Assembly (NCBI GenBank): GCA_006937955.1
Contig: SSNP01000067.1
Coordinates: 632,182 to 696,181 of the forward strand
DNA: 64,000 nt
Source of the DNA: Pachypanchax playfairii
Lineage: Eukaryota; Chordata; Actinopteri; Cyprinodontiformes; Aplocheilidae
Direction: 5' to 3'
The notes below the pieces were generated by a model that was not told the DNA's origin, did not search any database, and saw only the letters and a list, made by a program, of their open reading frames with translations. Shown here one piece after another: positions 12,701 to 22,964 of the stretch (its first letter is position 1; each line of letters starts with the position of its first letter). The position numbers were made by a program, and so were the translations under genes.

Positions 12701-15700
12701 GATGTAACAGAGTTGAACTCTTTACCGCAGCTGGTTGCAATTAATGGAAATGGTCATTAACAGTTTTGCTATTAAAAGTAAACTGTAGCCAGGAAAACGC
12801 CTTTATCCTCCCTGAGTGAGTCCTAAACCCCCAAATGTTTTCAAGTTTGGACTCGCAGGTAACTTCACACTCAGTTGTATAATAAAATGCATTGGGGCGT
12901 AATGATTACAGCAGTTTGAGCAAATCTCTGCACCTACAACATTTAATGTGCCGTTCATCCTCTCCTCTCTTTGTTTTCCAGGCAAACCGTAATTGTTTAG
13001 TCATGGCCTCCACCCATGACATTCAGGAGCTGGATGTGTCATCCATCTTGGCCACACAGATCCTGACATGGATTGATGATGATGAGAATGAAACAAAGAG
13101 GTGAGGAGAGCCATCAGTGTGTTGTTGTATTTACATATTCATGTTGAACTCTGTGAGACCTCCTGAGTTCACAGAGTGGAACATCAACTCACCTTCTCAA
13201 TACTAATAAAGGTAAATGGAGTGTAGGATTGAAACAACGTGATTTCTTTATTAACACCTGCAGATTGTTTATATGCTGTTTGTGTAACGCGAAGCTGTGT
13301 TCATGGTTTTAAACCGTTTAGAATATAAACATACAGTTTGTTTGTTTCTCTGTGGATGTTGGTTTTATTTTATTGTCTAATAGTTTGTTTCTTTGTAGTT
13401 TTGGCGGTGATGACTTCCTGGTGGTTCATACTCGTGATGATTTTGAAGCTCTCCACGGTACCACGCCCTACACTCACAGCAGCCCCGGCACGCCCATCAG
13501 TGTGCCGTGGCTCGGAGGCCAGCAGACCGGCAGGGGAGCGTCTGTGGTAAGAAAATGAATCTGATTTGATGATTTTGTCTCAAGTTTCTTCATAAATCTG
13601 CAGGTTAAACTCAGTAAAATATCATTATGGTCTGCATGATATTTGTTTGAACAAGCAGTGGAATATTTACTGAATCTTTGTGAAATGTTTGTCTAGTTTG
13701 GCTTGATTAGCTTGCAGTGAAGGCGCTACATGGATTGTCTTCTTCACTGCTCTTTTGGAACTAATTGATGTTGTCTTTGCCCTGCATCCGCCCTTCTTTA
13801 GACTCAAAGCATAAGCTGCATTAATAATTCATTTCTGTCGGCACCCAGTTTGCCAAAAGCATCGCGGCTGCTAACATGAACTCCCTTCACTGACTCAGAA
13901 GGAACTCGGAGGTTGTTTCCTGCTTGTGATAAACTGTTTCAGAACCTGTAGCTGCTTTTTGTTTTTAATGAATAAAAGCAATAAAGGCTGTTTTTAACTT
14001 GAAGAGAAGCATCAGCAGCCAGGAGAGGATGGATCTGATTCAGATGGTAGAATCGTCTTTGTTTGTTGATATTTAAAAACCTTTTAGTTCTTCTTGTGGC
14101 CTCTGGATGAGAATTATTTCACCAACCAGTTCAACAGTTTTCTGAAGGTCAGATGATGTTAAAACAGTGAATAAAACTTTTAACAGACATTTTTATTTTC
14201 TGAGGTTTTTTTTTAGACCAACAGTCAAAACAAAAGGTGCAACATATTAATAACTTTAATTTATTAAAACTAGCAGCTTTCACATTGTATCATCACATTT
14301 TGCTACAAATATTTATTGTTACAGTGATTAAACTGAAGTTGGAATTAGATTAAATTACTGTCCCAATACCCGCACTGCACCCTACAGTCTTCCATGAAGT
14401 GCACTTAGCAGAAGGGCACATAAGGGTTCGAAGTGCGTAGTGATTGTGCTATTTTGATACTAGAAATGATTTTAAAACTCCAACAAACATTTATTTTGAG
14501 GTGAATGAAGCGCAGGAACCAAATGAGGTATATAAGACAGAAGTGATTAAAGGTGGAATATGGAACATTTTCATAAAAAGCTATATTTATAACAAAATAA
14601 TACCTCCACGGGGTGTTTAGAGGGTTGTAGAATGAAAATACAGCATTTCCTTTAAAAATATTAATTTTGACAGGCACGACGTTGGAATTTTGTTGACATG
14701 TACCAGCCAATAGCTGGCAGAGCAGCGGGCACCATTTTGGGTTGCTTAATACCGTAAATAGTCCGGCACAGTGAAGCTGGTACTGTGGAGTCTGCAGGTC
14801 AAGCAGCTGGAAGCACCGGGGACATGTGGTGATTATATACCTTATTTGCTTGTTATAGGGGGTTTCCCATGTGACGAGCAAGTTCTGTGTGGAAACGTTT
14901 TTTATTAGCAGCTAGCTAATACGTAGCTATCAGAGTGGGTTTGGTGAGGAATATTGATCGACCTGAGCATCGAAGCACGCGCGCGGGGGGGTTAACGAGC
15001 CTGACACCCAGATGGCTGAAGGCTTTGTGTCGTGTTATTCTGTTCCAAGTTCCATATACCACCTTTAAACTGTTAGTATATCATGTCAGAAAACACACAT
15101 CAGTACCGTTATTAATTAAAATATATTTTTCATCAGATATGTGACACATGTTTCCAACAGAGAATCATTCGATTGTAATTACACATCTAGATAATAAAAT
15201 AACATATTGATTATTTGGATTCTACACATGAGAAAATGTTTTTTGGTCCAGATGGTTCAGCCATTTCTCCACCTTCTTCTTCCTCCGTCAAAATTCACAC
15301 TAGGGTACAAAAGGGGCGGAGCCAAGGGCACTAGTCTCCACTCTGGAGAATCGGGACACCCTACGCACTCACACCCCTCATCGGGAACGCGTATTTGAAG
15401 TGTGCAAGGGCGCAAGTGCAGGTATTGGGACAGGACCTTAGAAGTGTGAGTCTGTAAGTCTCATCTGAATGGAGCTGGAATGTGGGAGGAGTTTTATCTA
15501 GACGGGAGGATTTCAGTCCCACCGTCGCTGCTGATGGAGCAGCAGACAGACCAACCAATCAGAACCTTGTTGACAGTCATGAGGATGTTGATCTGGTCTG
15601 TTACGGCGAGGAGGCAGCTGAGCTGTCGATTTATTGGTTCTGAAAACTCCGGAGATTCGTCACCTTCAAGAAAACTAAATCTGAACCAAATATTGCTAAA

Positions 15701-18700
15701 CTGTGTTTTTCTAATTCATGTTCATATTTTATTAAAATAAATTCTCCTCCTACTATTCTTTACTTTTCTTTCCCCAGATGATCAAGAGGAATATCAACAA
15801 TGTGAGAAGAATGACCTCCCATCCCACGCTGCCTTACTGTAAGTCCAACTCCAACATCCATCAGCAAGTTAGACGAGTCACCGCCTCTTTAAATCCAGAC
15901 ACATCTTCTTTTACTAACAGCCTGTGGGGATAATTACATCACCCAGAAAGTTTCTCTTTAAGTATTCAGCAACAGAAAATGTATTTTTCTCCTTCTCTTT
16001 TGTTCCCGATGCTGCTGTAGTCTTGTATTGTTCTTTAAAACTAAAAGTGAAGAGGAGTTTAGATCGTCTAGCTGCTCATTGGGGATGAAGCTTCTTGGAG
16101 TGTGTTTAAACAAACTGTTTCTCTTATCAGTTGTTCAGTAGATGAGCTGGGAAATAAACAAATACCCAAAATGCTCATGTTGAGACCCGAGACGTCCCTG
16201 AAGGTAAACAAAGTCTCTTGTTTTGTGTTCGTTAGACCTGACAGGAGCTCAGGATGGCAGCGTGAGGATGTTCGAATGGGGTCATTCCCAGCAGATCATC
16301 TGCTTCAGAAGTCCAGGCAACTCCAGAGTCACCAGGATACGATTCAACCACCAAGGAAACAAGGTGATCCTTGTATTCTGAACAACAGAAATACTGTACC
16401 GTCATGTCAGTCTGTCAGGGTTTCATACTTCCTGTCACATATTTGCTTCTCAGACACACTCCACAGTGGGAAGTTCATCTACCGTACACCGTGTTACGGA
16501 GCTGAGTGAACGCCGTCGCTCGCCTGCAGCTAATCATTGTCTCTCAGATGGAGCCTCTCCTGTGCCAGTATTATTTTATCTGATGGAAATATGCTTCGGA
16601 TTTGTTAAAACAATGAAAGTAGTGGGAATTGATGTAGAACGGCTCACTTTAATTATGCATGTGCACCATAGCTGCATCATCACAGCCAGCGACGGGCACA
16701 TAATAAATTCTTCAGTTCTTCTTCTCGTCGTGGATTTTGATGTGATATTTTCTACTTACTGGAACATTTTTGTAGACCCAGCATGGGAAGAGTTCTTCTC
16801 TACTTCCAGCTCTGATTAGAAAAGGTTAAAATAACTGGACCGTGAGTCTGAGCCTGGTGTTTCCTGTCTCCTGTAGTTTGGTGTTGTAGATGCTGATGGA
16901 GGTTTGAGTCTGTGGCAGACCAACACGAGTGGAAACACCCCCAAGCCGTACCTGGTGAGAACCTCCCCGCTCACCTTCTATCATCTTCTGTCATGTTTAC
17001 TGATTGTTTGTCTCGTTCTCAGACTTTGCAGTGTCACAATAAAACCGCTAATGACCTCGTCTTCGTTGGCTCCTCCTCCCTCATTGCTACTGCGGGTCTA
17101 TCGACAGACAACAGGTAGGAGTTACGAGCTTCAGCCGAACATGATGACGAGTGTCGTGATGATTGTAATGTGAATTTTTTGGGGGATTCCACAGGAATGT
17201 GTGTCTGTGGGACACGTTGGTCCCTCCAGCAAACTGCCTCGTTCATGGTAAGTTTAAATCAGCCATTTTCTATCAGTGTGTTCCTTTTCCTCTTTCATTT
17301 TACATTCTCTCCCTGTAGCGTTCTGCTGCCATGACTCGGGTGCCACCGTGCTCGCCATGGCCCCGAGGCAGCAGCTTCTGATCACAGGCGGGAGGAAAGG
17401 TTGGATCACCACCTTGGAGCTTCCCCTCCGGCACCAGCGGCAGAGCTTTCAAGCCCACGACTCGCCGGTCAAAGCGCTGGCCGTCGATCCGACTGAGGAC
17501 TGCTTCATCAGCGGATCGGCTGAAGGCAACATCAAGGTATCAATATGATTAAATATAACGAGTTTTTTTATTCTAGTAAATAATTTCCTCCAGACAAAGT
17601 AAAGCCGTCTGTGTAGGAACGAGGTGGAAGTGGGTCTGGCTCTCCTCCAGGTCAACAATCAACTCACCCTTGTGTTTATCTACGAGGGCAGTAGGCCTCA
17701 TCAGAGTCAATAGAAATCAATGTCACTTAATGATTAACCAGCTGCTCAGGACAAGAGTGACTGATGGAGATGAATGTGTGAGGTGAAACAGGCCGGAGCT
17801 CCATTCAGCTTAAATATCTACAGAGAGAAAGTCTTTCATCTTTTCTGACTTGAGTATGTTGGTGCTGATCACAGAGCCGCCGCTGGAGGGATGACGCTGC
17901 TGCATCACGGTCACATCTTTCATTTCTGAATTATTACTCATAAAACAACATCAAAGCTTCGCGTGATGTTACTCTGATGTCAGTAGGCGTCTATAATAAT
18001 GATCTGATTATGCTGAACATTAACTTTTCACTCATGTGCTACACTAAATGGATTCCATCTTTAAATATAATCTATTTAAAATAACATTTTACTTAAATCA
18101 TTTCATTTAATCCTAATTTTATAGCTGCAAACTGTTACTTACACTGGAACCAGCCACTAGGGGGCGCTCGTCATGTTTCAGCTCAGACTCTTGCTTTACC
18201 TTCTTGTATCTAGTTTTTATATACATGGATTTATACCTTCATGCACACACTGTGAGATTTGCTTCGTCATGTTATCTGGTGAAGGTTCTTTCTGAGTAGT
18301 TTTTATTTGTATTTTCTCATGGACCAAAGCTCCAGTCTCACTGCTGGTATAGCTACAGTATCGAAGGTTATATGAGCAGGAGTTGATACGAGCGTTTTAC
18401 AGCTGTGAGTTGAATCAGACTGAATCAGTAGAAGTAACATGATGTTGTAAAACAGGACAGTTTGAAAGATAATCATATAAACTGTTTTCTGTCCCTCACC
18501 TGACCTCCAGGTGTGGAACCTGGCCACGCAGTGTCTCCTCTACACCTTTCCAAACGAACATGCTCGCCAGTCGCTGTTCAGGAACCTCGGGACGGGCGTG
18601 ATGCAGATCGAGGTGGGACCGGCCAACCACATCTTCTCCTGCGGCGCTGATGGAACCATGAAGATGAGGATGCTGCCCAACCGTTTCACCGCCGTGGACA

Positions 18701-18738
18701 ACAGCAGCCACAAGACAGACGTCAAATTCTTTATTTAA
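750..18738 (+). CDS. dmxl1: DMXL1 (rabconnectin-3 alpha), 3' portion, 23 exons
   Basis: DMXL proteins are very large WD-repeat scaffolds that pair with WDR7 and drive V-ATPase assembly and acidification of vesicles. Only the C-terminal ~1,237 residues lie here; the 5' exons are off the left edge. Exons: 750-1525, 1862-1960, 2148-2306, 3091-3282, 3476-3552, 6200-6321, 9038-9295, 9373-9575, 9720-9868, 10012-10097, 10233-10434, 11058-11175, 11447-11509 (least certain), 12474-12560, 12982-13100, 13399-13546, 15778-15838, 16236-16363, 16877-16954, 17023-17114, 17195-17247, 17319-17536, 18511-18738 (stop TAA). All junctions are GT-AG and phases close throughout. Family-typical stretches include LLRVFLSYCSLHG, PPELSIWDYFIAK and MIKRNINNVRRMTSHPTLPY. 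The first exon has a strongly acidic run near 1235-1270. The paralogue DMXL2 is very similar; DMXL1 is chosen because HSD17B4 and PRR16 are neighbours. Confidence 0.95.
4695..5578 (+). mobile_element. MITE-like element A, TTAA-flanked, in DMXL1 intron
   Basis: The block is bounded by TTAA at 4691-4694 and 5579-5582 and starts AGGTGGTATATGG. Positions ~5160-5575 are closely similar, in reverse complement, to 14551-14925. A short stretch near 4827-4860 also matches the other copy (14944-14975), so copy A carries extra inserted sequence, including a GATAT/CGGCC-rich segment. No transposase is coded. TTAA flanks suggest a piggyBac-type non-autonomous element, but the superfamily is an inference. 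Confidence 0.65.
4723..4740. repeat. Perfect 18-bp palindrome inside element A
   Basis: ATATCGGCCGGCCGATAT equals its own reverse complement. It sits at the start of a segment rich in CGATAT-type words (4711-4800), which interrupts the homology between elements A and B and looks like a separate repeat fragment inserted into A. Confidence 0.6.
6322..9037 (+). other. Large DMXL1 intron, no gene seen
   Basis: This 2.7-kb intron has no coding segment I can support. The part from ~6650 to ~7900 is less AT-rich than its surroundings and ends in a TATGGGAGCTTTAAAG stretch that looks like an element end, but I found no matching left end, so it is left as an unclassified repeat candidate. Confidence 0.4.
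11447..11509 (+). other. dmxl1: Probable 63-nt DMXL1 exon (possible cassette)
   Basis: The segment lies between an AAAG acceptor and a GTACTG donor. It encodes 21 residues starting SAEDQTDGMKY in a polar, low-complexity style. It is phase 0 at both ends, so including or skipping it keeps the DMXL1 frame between the FTKKPGTSQ exon and the TESDLSYPGGK exon. The polypyrimidine tract is weak. It is either a short linker exon or an alternatively used one. Confidence 0.55.
14551..15064 (-). mobile_element. MITE-like element B, inverted copy of A
   Basis: It is flanked by TTAA at 14547-14550 and 15065-15068. Its ends read AGGTGGAATATGGAAC and GTTCCATATACCACCT, near-perfect terminal inverted repeats of 16 bp. 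The body is the reverse complement of most of element A. The open frame of 158 codons over 14405-14881 on the minus strand runs through this repeat and is not a gene. Confidence 0.7.
15778..18738 (+). other. dmxl1: DMXL1 C-terminal WD-repeat block
   Basis: The last seven exons encode the C-terminal WD40 repeats. Blade endings with the usual hydrophobic-W-x pattern are visible: VRMFEW (exon 16236-16363), LSLWQT (16877-16954), VCLWDT (17195-17247) and IKVWNL across the 17536/18511 junction. The GTGVMQIE and FSCGADGTMKMR stretches of the final exon are family-typical, and the protein ends DVKFFI before TAA. This propeller is the most conserved part of the family, and nothing in it looks broken. 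The small introns here (68-513 bp) contrast with the 974-bp final intron. Confidence 0.9.
18154..18169 (+). promoter_or_regulatory. CTCF-type core motif
   Basis: CCACTAGGGGGCGCTC matches the vertebrate CTCF core (CCACNAGGGGGCGC) at every position. It lies in the last intron of DMXL1, 342 bp before the final exon and about 3.2 kb from the HSD17B4 stop, where two genes converge. Binding itself cannot be seen from sequence. Confidence 0.5.
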
Positions 18739-18990
18739 TGTAGCAGCTGACTGGAACAACATCACAGTAACTTTTTTTTTTTTTTTAAACAACGACCCGT
18801 CAGTGTTTGATGTGACATGTGTGAAATGGGACTTTGATGGAGCGAGACCACGCGGTGCAACGAATCACTGCGATTTTTAATCAAATGTGAACCCAAATTT
18901 GTCCTCAAAGGTGTGTAACCCGAGCACAGAAGTGTTTGGAGCTGTAGTTAAAGTGAGCACAGGGTAAAAACTGAGCACACGTTCAGTCAG

Positions 18991-18996
18991 AATAAA
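18991..18996 (+). terminator. dmxl1: Candidate DMXL1 poly(A) signal
   Basis: An AATAAA hexamer lies about 250 bp after the DMXL1 stop. Further hexamers at 19204-19209, 20348-20353 and 20397-20402 could serve longer transcripts, so the true 3' end is not fixed. Confidence 0.4.
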
Positions 18997-21007
18997 AACT
19001 GAACACAGCTGGAGTTTCTCCTCCTCAAACTGCCTCGTCAGCGTCCCGTCATCAGAACATGGAGGGCTTTTACACAATATGTAGATGGCGTTGGCTGTTC
19101 TGAGCACGCTCAGTACAGTTCAGGACGAGGCTTCGCATCACCAAACTGTCACAGCTCAACTTCAGCAATGAATGCTCGTCATCATCAGCTGTATAAAGTA
19201 GGAAATAAATCCATATCTCTTGTATCAGAAGCAGAATAGAGGCGTAGGTTAAAACACTAATCCTGCTCTTACGTGTGTCTGAACATCAGGCCAGCAGTCC
19301 GTCTGATCGAGTCCAACATCCTGACAGAACCTCCATTAATGCATCTTGTTCCTTTTAAGGTGAATTCATTGTTTGGTTCTGCTGCTGCCGGGTTGTATCA
19401 GCAGTCGTTAAGTTTCACTTTTACAAGCTGCTGGCGGAGGTTACTGGACCGGACCGGACCGGACCAGGTGGGCTGCTGTCATACGTAGGTTTGTGGTGAG
19501 TTCGTGTGCGTTGATGCACCTGATCTGTCTTTATTTGCACATAAGTTATAATGTATGTAGTGTAGTAAGTACCATAGGCAGGATGGAGGTACAGCAGTCC
19601 ATGTCTTGGGTTTGTTTATCCCTCCTAAATTAACCAGTTGTATTATTATAATTATAATTATTATTATAAAGTGGCCTTAATATCTGAAGCGTCTCCCATC
19701 CAGGCAGCGTATTATTAGGATGATACTCAGTTGCACAAAGTAGCTTTAATTGAACAAAGTCACAAATGATTCATTTCCTGGTCTCGATGTTTTTGGAAAT
19801 ATTCCGCTGTAGCAGGAAACTTTGCTGTTGACAATGAAAGTGTTTTAATGGAAATCCTGTTTTATTCCAGTAATGACGAATTTCCCTTTTATTGACTCCA
19901 AACTTTTTTTTTGTTTTTGGTTTGGATCAGAACTGAAAACTTTTCATCAGCTGACTTGTTTTTTTTTTTTTTTGTTTTTCTTTCATCTAAATGCAGCACG
20001 TTTCCTTCAGCACATACTTTATAATCAAATCTGGGCTGATGTGTGACGTGATGCATCTTGAATAAGGAAGGAGCTCGTGCAGAAGGTCTGATGGAGCTCG
20101 TGAGAAAACGAAACTCCTTCATGTGAAGCAGGTTTAATGCAGTTTGTACAGATTTACATCCACAAACGAAGCTTCTTTTAACCGCAGCTAGTTGTAGATA
20201 AATGTGGGTAATAATGTGAGCCACTTTATGAAGAATAATATTCTGTACAGACGGGTATATTTATGAAATATGTTCATATTTAGGAGTATAGACTGATCAA
20301 AAGGCAGATGGAATCCTGATTTTTATTCCTTCTGCAGTAAATTGGAGAATAAATTCAGTTCTAAGCCAATGTTGTGTACTCCTACAGAAACTGGAGAATA
20401 AAATGATTTTTTTAACCAAATTCTGTGTTTCTTTAACGAACTCGTCCCGTTTCAGCTGTTGCATCAGAATAAAATCAACCACATTTCAGCTTTTTACTTA
20501 TTTTAATCCGGTTAATCCAAGTTTAATTTCATCTAATACAAAATGTGATAATACGCAAAATATAGAAGTCTTAAAAGAATTATGTTAAAATATCTTTATC
20601 TGATGTTCATTTGAGCATCTGATCAGGACACGTCCTGGTCACCTGTCCCACTGATTAATCTGATCTGGGATCAGAAAGGAGGAGGACAATCAGCCAATCA
20701 GGACAGAGCAGCATCAACTTTAGCTCCTGCATTAAAAATAAAAAAGCAGAATCCAAGACGGGAAATTTACTGGAGATCATAAATCCTCTCTGACCCTGGA
20801 ACGTCCCTCAGGATGAGACGAGTTTCCCTCCTGGACCTGTTGCTTCATCTGACGATGGAGTCGCAGCTAATGGATTTTTATTATAACAATTAATTCTAAT
20901 CATCTTTACAACTTTTAAACTTTAAATTAGTGCAGAAATGTAGTTGGATTACAGTTTTATCAGACAAATAGTATATAACTAGTAAATTAAACAATAAGAA
21001 TTATGAC

Positions 21008-21013
21008 TTTATT
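21008..21013 (-). terminator. hsd17b4: Candidate HSD17B4 poly(A) signal
   Basis: TTTATT on + (AATAAA on -) lies about 325 bp beyond the HSD17B4 stop. A second candidate is at 20877-20882. Which one is used cannot be decided from sequence. Confidence 0.4.
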
Positions 21014-21336
21014 AAACAAGTTTCATCTGCTCTGTCTTCACTGACATGTTCAGGGACGATACTGAATTCTAATCAGGAAAACTTTTGCTTAAACGTTTAC
21101 AGATTATCCAGCCGATAATGTTTCTCCAACAACGTCTGACAGAAACGAAGTTGTTTGATTCTCTTCGGACTGGAATTATTAGAGAAAATTTTTAATCTCA
21201 AAGTGTTGCTCATCTCAGTGGGCGATTCTGAATTAATTTCCCATGAAACACGAAGCTGCAAACAGAAAAAGAAAAGTGGGACACAGCTGGTGTCTTGGTG
21301 GGTTCCTGGAGACATCTGATTGGCTGGCGGAGGAGC

Positions 21337-22964
21337 TCAAAGCTTGGCGTAGTCCTTCAGGATGACCTCCAGCTTCTGACTCAGCATGATGTTCCCTTTA
21401 ACCTTCAGCTTGCCAGCAAAGAATGCCTAATTAAAACCCAAAAAAAAAAAAGACATGAGTCATGTTTTCTTTTTCTAATAACACACACGGTGGTTCGTTT
21501 CTCAAGGACAGGAAGTGAAACCGGGTCAAGAGAACAGCAGTGAACAAGGATTCAGGTAAAGCTCTGCAGAAAGTCCATTTACTGTGATAACTAAACTCTG
21601 ATGGTGTTCTCTGCTTCTCCGGGCTACAATCAATCACCACGGGGTTGTGATGACCCGGGACGACAGTTAGCAGCTTCCCTTTCAACTCCACCAACTAATC
21701 TTCCCCCAGCTGCTCCTTTCATCACCACAGAGCCTGGAAAAGACCCGCCCGAGGGATCTTCAGCCTCCCGTCTCTCTTTGTAAAACGCACACGAGCTTCA
21801 GATCAATAACAGGCGCTCCTGGAAGCATATAAATTCTACACAGCGATGGCCACACCCACTGACAGATGGGATGCAACAGACATAACAAGTAGAGCCGATT
21901 GATTATCTGCAGCGAGCGCTTTCTGAACTCGCTCTGTGAGATCATTGCTTCCATATTAGATCTGTTGAGGACGACGTGGTTACAATCAAAACATACAGGA
22001 AGTGATTTCACATCACGATCAGGAGGATGTTTCATTCTTTTGCCAAAAAAAAACTTAAGTTTAAATGTTCCGAGTGAAAGAACTTCAGAGGCAGCAGGCA
22101 ACAGAAGTAGAGCGTTTACCTTCTGAGGCGCCAGTTTGCCCGTCACCACCTCCATGAAGTCTTCATCTGACACGGTGAAGGTCACATCCACCTTCCCGCT
22201 GTACGGCCCTTTGTGCACAGAGCCGCCGCCGTTCTTCAGATCAATGGCTGCAGGGAAACAGCAGGAGACAAAAGCAGCAACAGAAGATGGAATAAATCAG
22301 ACAAAATAAATAAATAAATAATATGGTGGTTTTCTTCAGCTCCACCTGCACGGCGCTCTAAACTCAAACATCAGACTTTCTTTCATGTTTTGAACTTTAA
22401 AGACTTAAAAAGTCAGATGCTGTAAAACACATCGACTCATTTATTTACTGTCTTACTCATTAAACTCCTTCATTTTTCATCTTGTTGAAAAACCCTGAAA
22501 CTATTAGCTTTAATAATAATTAATGACTCGGCTGTTAGATTTTTAGCAGATGAATCAAACTTTACAATCAGATGTTTACATGCAACATCAACCATTTTTT
22601 ATTCATTTCATAAATACCAAACCTCATTAACTGCCTTCGAGCGTCTCGAACATAATAAATGTCACCAATGATGTTTTTATTGCAGTAATCTGTGCTGCTA
22701 TCATCAAATAAAACTGTTTTCATTGTCAGTATCATCCATTTTTATGCTTCTTTTAGATTCTTGTTCCAAAAATATCATCTTTAATAGAACAAGAAGGATT
22801 TGTTGTGATATCTGCGTTTACTCACTCCACTGCGCAGCCGTCTTCCCGTCTTTTGTGATCTCCCAGCCGAACACGGCGTTCACCTTCTTGACCAATTCTG
22901 CGCCCAAATCTCTGACGCGACGCCCGATCTCAGCGAACACCAGCTCGCTCTGGAGGCCTCCGGC
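21337..22964 (-). other. hsd17b4: HSD17B4 SCP2-like domain and PTS1
   Basis: The last three exons (22826-22964, 22120-22247, 21337-21426) encode the sterol-carrier-protein-2-like domain from about residue 620. Typical stretches are VFAEIGRRV, VKKVNAVFGWEI and SDEDFMEVVTGKLAPQKAFF. The C-terminal tripeptide AKL, directly before TGA, is the PTS1 that sends the enzyme to the peroxisome matrix. Confidence 0.95.

Larger units (their letters stand above)
18739..21336. other. Convergent intergenic / 3' UTR region
   Basis: This 2.6-kb gap separates the stop codons of two converging genes. It holds candidate poly(A) hexamers for both strands, a GGACC x4 tandem at 19446-19465 and AT-rich sequence. No exon of TNFAIP8, the gene found between these two in human, is visible. 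Confidence 0.6.

Noticed and set aside
14405..14881. 158-codon open frame on -
   Set aside because: It runs through MITE-like element B and unrelated flank; it has no protein-like conservation and starts outside the element.
750..18738. Assignment to DMXL2 instead of DMXL1
   Set aside because: The C-termini are alike, but the linked HSD17B4 and PRR16 fit the DMXL1 neighbourhood; a tree of full proteins would be decisive.
21760..22218. 152-codon minus frame over HSD17B4 exon 24
   Set aside because: Only the first 33 codons are the true exon; the rest reads through the donor into the intron.
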